From positions 1 to 32,775 of the IMG/VR virus record IMGVR_UViG_3300042731_002272: 32,775 nucleotides of DNA. The stretch is one strand, 5' to 3'. Source of the stretch: a virus. Below, piece after piece: positions 29,050-32,775 of this stretch (position 1 is the stretch's first letter; every line of letters starts with the position of its first letter). A model generated the notes under the pieces. The model saw nothing but the letters and a program-made list of their open reading frames with translations. It was not told the DNA's origin and did no database searches. Both the position numbers and the translations under genes were made by a program.

Positions 29050-29478
29050 CTACACCACATCCGGCTCTATCTGCCGGAACAGTTGACCGAATCGCTTGTA
29101 CTTCCCGGGCGCTTCCTTCTCCATGGCGTGCTTCATGGAAGCCCGCGCCCCCTTCTGCGTCTGCCTCACGTTCTTGAGCTTCGCGCCGATCTTGTACGGG
29201 GGCTTCAGGTAGCCGTAGCGCGTCAGGCTCCAGCGGCAGATATTCCACGCCGCCCGCGTGTCGTACTTCTTCCTACGGCGCCTCCGGGCGTGCCCAGGCT
29301 GACCACCCCTGACGGCCAAGACGCAGTGCGCCAACTGCGCCGGCACCTTGTCCACCGCCGCCTTGCCCTTCAGCCCACCTGGCCTCGGCTTCTGCTTGGG
29401 CGGCTTCTTCCGCAAGCCGCCACGAGCGGCCTTCCGCTTCTTCTTCTCTATGAGGAGGCTGAGAGGGATCAGGTTCAT
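29050..29478 (-). CDS. Very basic protein, 142 residues, near neck genes
   Basis: Residues about 11-40 are lysine- and arginine-rich (E-K-K-K-R-K-A-A-R-G-G-L-R-K-K-P-P-K). The middle has L-A-H-C-V-L-A-V-R-G-G, then R-R-R-R-K-K-Y-D, and A-A-W-N-I-C-R-W-S-L near 77-86. The spaced cysteines and the W-N-I-C segment recall small phage proteins in which two short helices share a cysteine pair; no function is known for them. The strong positive charge suggests DNA contact inside the head. ATG 29478 has only a weak ribosome site. It lies between the gp13-like gene and the cassette. Confidence 0.65.
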   Translation of the reverse strand: MNLIPLSLLIEKKKRKAARGGLRKKPPKQKPRPGGLKGKAAVDKVPAQLAHCVLAVRGGQPGHARRRRRKKYDTRAAWNICRWSLTRYGYLKPPYKIGAKLKNVRQTQKGARASMKHAMEKEAPGKYKRFGQLFRQIEPDVV

Positions 29479-29482
29479 CAGG

Positions 29483-30268
29483 CTACCCTACGATGAACGG
29501 CACCGGGTCGGAAAGCCCGATCAGTTCCGTGTTCAGGTCAACGATCTCGGTGGCCGACTCGCTCAGGAGGGTGTCCCCATCCATGCTCTTGGAGCCGCCT
29601 GCCGAGGGCCATTCGGTGTACTTCGACCGGATTCTCCCCAGGGTCTCCTTCATGCGGGCCACGGCGTACCGGAGGATGATGTCCCGGTCCCTGAACCGCA
29701 GGTTCTCGAAATCGTTCTTCGGGGTGGTGGCCGGAGGCGTCGGGTCGTCCACCACGAGCTTGTTCGAGGCGTAGCGCGCCACGAGGGTCCCAGACTGATG
29801 CTGATGCGGGAAGACCGTGAGCAGGTTGGTGTCCTTGTGGAACTCCCAGGCCGGCTCGGCCCCAATGACGCGCCGCGCCGTCTCCGCGTGTTGGATGATC
29901 TGATGGTAGGTGCCGTAGAAGCTCCCGCCGGGGACCCCCGTGATGCTCTGGTACGCGACTGGAAGCTGATCCACGTCGATGAAGGCGTAGGGGTTGATGG
30001 CCGCGATCACGTCAAGCTGGACGCCCGGGAAGGACACCCAGACCACCTCGTCGGTGTCGTCGGGCATCAGGTAGTCCTGAATGCCCTGCGTCACCGTCAC
30101 GACGGCGTGCCGCTTGATGCCCTTCTTGGAGATCCACCACCGGATGGCATCGCAAAAGGCGTCCTCGACGTGCTCATCGGTCAGTTCGAGCACGACGACG
30201 CCACAGCCGAGTCTGCGCTTCAGCCAGCCGAGGGCCTCATCCTTGTTGGTGGGGTCCGAACACGACAT
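29483..30268 (-). CDS. gp13-like neck protein
   Basis: This 261-residue protein resembles T4-type neck proteins (gp13). The first 60 residues match the family: A-L-G-W-L-K-R-R-L-G near 12-21, V-V-V-L-E-L-T-D-E-H-V near 24-34 and D-A-F-C-D-A-I-R-W-W near 36-45. The middle is beta-rich (Q-G-I-Q-D-Y-L-M-P-D-D), followed by F-H-K-D-T-N-L-L-T-V-F-P near 144-155 and Y-A-S-N-K-L-V-V near 170-177. The C-terminal helices (R-D-I-I-L-R-Y-A-V-A-R-M-K-E-T-L) are typical. In T4, gp13 and gp14 form the neck ring under the head after packaging. ATG 30268 has an AGGAGG site. Comparison from memory only. Confidence 0.65.
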   Translation of the reverse strand: MSCSDPTNKDEALGWLKRRLGCGVVVLELTDEHVEDAFCDAIRWWISKKGIKRHAVVTVTQGIQDYLMPDDTDEVVWVSFPGVQLDVIAAINPYAFIDVDQLPVAYQSITGVPGGSFYGTYHQIIQHAETARRVIGAEPAWEFHKDTNLLTVFPHQHQSGTLVARYASNKLVVDDPTPPATTPKNDFENLRFRDRDIILRYAVARMKETLGRIRSKYTEWPSAGGSKSMDGDTLLSESATEIVDLNTELIGLSDPVPFIVG

Positions 30269-30308
30269 CTCCTGAGCCTCCTACGCCCATTGTAGGCCGC
30301 CTGAGGGT

Positions 30309-30800
30309 TCAGGACGATGCCTTCTTGCCACGCCGTCGCTTCGCCGCCCCTGCTCCCCTCTTCGCCGTCGCCTTGGCGAGCTTCGACGCCGGGGACTTCG
30401 TGGTGCTGCCCTCGCTCTTCTTCTTCTCCTCAGGGGGAGGGGGAGCCGGGGACTTCGCCGGAGACGACTTGGCCTTCGGCGCCTTGCCCTTGGCGGCCTT
30501 CTTCGGCGCCGGGGCAGACTCCGTGGTGGGCTCGTCGTCCCGAGCGGGGCTCTCCTGCTCCACGTTGACCTCAGGAGCCTCCTTCGGGGGTGCCTTGGGC
30601 TCCGGGGCCGGCTTCGGCTTCGGGGCCACAGGAGGCGCCGCAGGGGCCTCCTCGTCGGTGACCTCCACGAGCATCCCCAGGGGCACGAACTTGGCCCACA
30701 TCGGACCCACGAGCACCTCGTCGTCTCCGACGATGCGGCTGCCACCGCGCACGTCGAGCGCCAGATACCCCGGGCGAGCCTTCTTGAACTTCCTGGCCAT
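30309..30800 (-). CDS. Small domain plus disordered linker and basic C-terminal tail
   Basis: This 163-residue protein has a compact N-terminal part of about 55 residues (Y-L-A-L-D-V-R-G-G-S-R, then V-L-V-G-P-M-W-A-K-F-V-P). It is followed by about 80 residues rich in Pro, Ala, Lys and Glu and probably disordered, and it ends in a strongly basic tail with A-K-R-R-R-G-K-K-A. The plan matches the protein at 20039-20512. The tail may bind DNA or acidic protein surfaces; the N-terminal part may attach to the neck or head. ATG 30800 follows AAGGAGG by about 7 bases. No enzymatic motif is visible. Confidence 0.75.
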   Translation of the reverse strand: MARKFKKARPGYLALDVRGGSRIVGDDEVLVGPMWAKFVPLGMLVEVTDEEAPAAPPVAPKPKPAPEPKAPPKEAPEVNVEQESPARDDEPTTESAPAPKKAAKGKAPKAKSSPAKSPAPPPPEEKKKSEGSTTKSPASKLAKATAKRGAGAAKRRRGKKASS

Positions 30801-30813
30801 GAACGGCCTCCTT

Positions 30814-31407
30814 TCAGTCCCCGATGCCGAAGGAGTGGTAGTGGTAGGTGTAGGCCCCACTCCCACCATCCACGCTCCCTTGAGCACGGTACGACGAACC
30901 CGGCACACCACCGCCGCCGGGCCTCACCACCTTCTTGAACGCCTGGATGACGAGCTTGGCGATGGCGTCGCTGTCGGCCCTCACCGCCAGGTAGCTGTCA
31001 TCCGAGTAGGAGTTCTGGACGTGGAAGATGCCGATCTCGGCCAACCCGACAGACTCAGGGTCCACCCGGTATCCGCCCTTCGTCGGGAACATCCCCTCCG
31101 ACTTCATCGCCTTGACGAGGAGCGGGGTGACCGCCTTCTTGAAAGCGCCACTGGTCAGCCACTTGAGCTTCTTGCCGTCCTTCGAGATCCAGACCTCGAC
31201 GGTTGGCGTGAACTCGCCCCTCTCGGCGCCCTTCTTCTTGCCGTACTTGTGGGAGGCACTGATCCTCGCCGCCACGTCAGGGGTGTGCCTACGGCCTGCG
31301 GCCCCAGCGCTGAAGCCGATCATCTTGAACTCGACGAGCGACTCCGGCTCGGTGGTCGCCGGCTCAGGATGGCCAATCGCCTCTGCCAACTCCCTCGACA
31401 GACTCAT
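30814..31407 (-). CDS. Cassette protein with capsid-targeting-like N-terminus (197 residues)
   Basis: The start M-S-L-S-R-E-L-A-E-A-I-G fits the cassette peptide, with L-A-E before A at 7-10. It is the first gene after the capsid gene. The mature part has V-E-V-W-I-S-K-D-G-K-K-L near 71-82, a helix F-K-K-A-V-T-P-L-L-V-K-A-M near 90-102 and a glycine- and tyrosine-rich end (S-Y-R-A-Q-G-S-V-D-G-G-S-G-A-Y). No family is recognised. ATG 31407 follows GGGAGG by about 6 bases; the upstream extension lies in the hairpin region and is unlikely. The gap between this gene and the capsid gene is 157 bases with hairpins and no gene. Confidence 0.75.
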   Translation of the reverse strand: MSLSRELAEAIGHPEPATTEPESLVEFKMIGFSAGAAGRRHTPDVAARISASHKYGKKKGAERGEFTPTVEVWISKDGKKLKWLTSGAFKKAVTPLLVKAMKSEGMFPTKGGYRVDPESVGLAEIGIFHVQNSYSDDSYLAVRADSDAIAKLVIQAFKKVVRPGGGGVPGSSYRAQGSVDGGSGAYTYHYHSFGIGD

Positions 31408-31428
31408 CCCCGCACCTCCCGTCAGAGC

Positions 31429-31443
31429 GGCACCTGGGGTGCC
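31429..31443 (-). other. Small hairpin upstream of the 30814-31407 gene
   Basis: A perfect 6-bp stem (GGCACC / GGTGCC) with a 3-base loop lies about 20 bases before the ATG at 31407. It could affect leader stability; it is not a terminator on its own. Confidence 0.3.
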
Positions 31444-31459
31444 GGTCCCTGATATGACA

Positions 31460-31492
31460 ACGGGAGGGCCAGCCAACAGCCGACCCTCCCGT
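31460..31492 (-). terminator. Strong hairpin after the capsid gene
   Basis: A perfect 9-bp stem (ACGGGAGGG / CCCTCCCGT) encloses a 15-base loop, about 70 bases downstream of the capsid stop codon. In the transcript sense it is followed by only a weak T-rich stretch (TTGTCATAT). It may be a partial terminator or an RNA-stability element that lets the capsid message exceed that of the following genes; that role is inference. Confidence 0.5.
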
Positions 31493-31564
31493 CACCTGCT
31501 CCGAGTCAGGGTGACCGACCCCGACGAATCAAAGGAGCGCCTCGGTCCAACACCTCGGGACGGC

Positions 31565-32775
31565 CTAGAGGCCACCCGTGATGGTCACGCGGCCGAACCA
31601 CTCAGACCGCAGGAGCTTCGTCGCGTAGCGCGTCCTCAAGCCCTTGCGATAGCTCTGATCCTCGGGGTCGAGGAACGTCGGCGTCATCTGGAGCGGCACG
31701 TAGGGCGCGAAGACGAAGCCGGCGTCGAGGTACGACTGCCCCCGGAGACCGAGCATGATCTGGTTGCTCGCGAAGAAGGGGTCCTGATAGCCCCACCACT
31801 TGTTGGACAGCGGACCGAGCTTCAGGATGCCCTGATGGCTCGTCAGCGGCCCGTAGGAGGGGGGCACGACGGTCCCGTCGTAGGGCCCCACCACGCTGCC
31901 AGGCGCCGAGACCCACGGGGGCCTGTAGTCGCCGTGCGTCTGGAGCTGGACGAGCTTCGCCGAGACCTCGGGGGAGGTCACGTACCAGTTCGCGGGCGCG
32001 CGGAGCGTCTGCTTGTGGATCTGGAAGCTCACCGCGCTCATGCGCGTGAGGACCGACCGGATGTGGTCCACCTCGCTGACGCCAGCGGGGACCGTGAAGT
32101 CGAAGGTGCCGGTGATGCCGGCCGACGCGGCGAAGAGCTGACCGAGGATGTCCCGGTCCAACTCCAGGGCGATCTCCTGGCTGATGCCGGAGACCAACTC
32201 CGTCTCGGAGTCGATGCCGTGGAACGCCCTCAGGTCGTCCGCAGCCTCGCTCGACCACCTCGCCTTGAGCTTCCGGGTCGTGGCCTGGATGGGCTCGAAC
32301 GAGATGTCGATGTAGATGTCGGGGACCTGCCGGTTCGCCTCGGAGTCGTACCAGTAGGTGACCCGCACGATGCTGTTCGCCAGCGTGGCGCCGGAGAACT
32401 GGAAGGCGGTGATCTGACCGGTGGCGTAGTTGATGCTGCCAGCGGTGTAGTCACCGGTGAAGCCGCCCGTGCCGTCGTCCACGCACGTCTGCCGCACCGC
32501 GCCCGCCGCCGTGTACTCCTCGACGGTGACGCTGTAGCCCAGGTCGGAGTCCAGCGGACGGACCGGGGTGTACTGGCAGATGGCGGAACCGGCCGAGGTT
32601 GACCAGTCGCCAGCCGAGAGCGGGCCGGCCAACTGCTCGTACTCCACCTTCTCCGACGAGTACAGCTCGTCGAAGTTCTGGATGAGGTTCGAGCCGGCGA
32701 CGGTCTGCCCCTTGGACTTCCCGTGCTTGTACTCGAAAAAGAAGACCGCCCCGACCGGAGCCGTCATCGGCTGCA
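31565..32775 (-). CDS. 23: T4 gp23-type major capsid protein, 3' part (N-terminus outside window)
   Basis: The last 403 residues of a gp23-like major capsid protein are visible, running off the right edge. The codons at 32773-32765 read Q-P-M, giving Q-P-M-T-A-P-V-G, the gp23 signature; the frame stays open to the edge, so ATG 32767 is internal. A second signature lies about 165 residues on: R-K-L-K-A-R-W-S, D-D-L-R-A-F-H-G-I-D, then E-T-E-L-V and I-A-L-E-L-D-R. The segment at about 68-141, counted from that Met, has D-D-G-T-G, I-N-Y-A-T-G and V-T-Y-W-Y, the same module found in the sheath. The protein builds the icosahedral head and in T4 is trimmed by the prohead protease, which supports a protease-based reading of the cassette. 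Confidence 0.93.
   Translation of the reverse strand, partial: QPMTAPVGAVFFFEYKHGKSKGQTVAGSNLIQNFDELYSSEKVEYEQLAGPLSAGDWSTSAGSAICQYTPVRPLDSDLGYSVTVEEYTAAGAVRQTCVDDGTGGFTGDYTAGSINYATGQITAFQFSGATLANSIVRVTYWYDSEANRQVPDIYIDISFEPIQATTRKLKARWSSEAADDLRAFHGIDSETELVSGISQEIALELDRDILGQLFAASAGITGTFDFTVPAGVSEVDHIRSVLTRMSAVSFQIHKQTLRAPANWYVTSPEVSAKLVQLQTHGDYRPPWVSAPGSVVGPYDGTVVPPSYGPLTSHQGILKLGPLSNKWWGYQDPFFASNQIMLGLRGQSYLDAGFVFAPYVPLQMTPTFLDPEDQSYRKGLRTRYATKLLRSEWFGRVTITGGL

Noticed and set aside
31028-32602. A 524-residue open frame on the plus strand
   Set aside because: It runs across the capsid gene and the following gene in antisense. The capsid gene is certain, and the opposite frame shows no domain.
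1-32775. CRISPR arrays, tRNA genes, transposases or integrase genes
   Set aside because: No regular spaced repeats, cloverleaf-like sequences or recombinase motifs were seen by eye on either strand. A tRNAscan run would settle tRNAs.

Overview
The window is part of a tailed-phage (Caudoviricetes) genome with a contractile tail, related to T4-type myoviruses. The strongest evidence is the 3' part of a T4 gp23-type major capsid gene at the right edge, a gp18-type tail sheath gene and two gp19-type tail tube genes. All 50 supported genes lie on the minus strand, so transcription runs from base 32775 towards base 1. They are tightly packed, and many neighbours overlap by 1-4 bases (ATGA or TGATG). 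The DNA is clearly GC-rich, which explains the very long antisense open frames on the plus strand. I see no tRNA, CRISPR array or transposase. The host cannot be named from this sequence; the phage looks like a poorly studied GC-rich T4 relative.

Layout in transcription order. (1) 32775-31565 is the major capsid protein C-terminal part, followed by a strong hairpin. (2) 31407-20039 is a head, neck and cargo region. It holds a gp13-like neck protein, a possible gp14-like neck protein and a gp15-like tail terminator. Mixed with them are at least eight small unrelated proteins that start with nearly the same short peptide (M-R-L-S-x-Q-L-x-E-A and variants). This peptide looks like the T4 capsid targeting sequence with its prohead-protease site (L-x-E before A). 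A 568-residue protein in this region ends in a membrane domain resembling eukaryotic TMEM65. (3) 19996-14216 holds the sheath, several small virion proteins and the two tube paralogs. (4) 14205-5175 holds about eleven presumed fibre, adhesin or baseplate-periphery proteins, with DUF2793-like, BppU-like Ig and histidine-rich fibre repeats. (5) 5174-4933 is the only sizeable intergenic region and carries three repeats of a GTTGCCGGT-type element. (6) 4932-112 is a non-structural cluster of small proteins: several zinc-binding proteins, one with helix-turn-helix segments, a metzincin-like HExxHxxGxxH protein and a DUF1643 protein.

How the genes may work together: the left cluster probably acts on host or phage gene expression, while everything right of base 5175 builds the particle. 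The most interesting proposal is that the shared N-terminal peptide sends a set of small proteins into the prohead, where the phage protease would trim it and the cargo would be ejected with the DNA. A second proposal is that one Ig-like surface module was inserted into both the capsid and the sheath proteins. Both are inferences from sequence patterns and need searches or virion proteomics.
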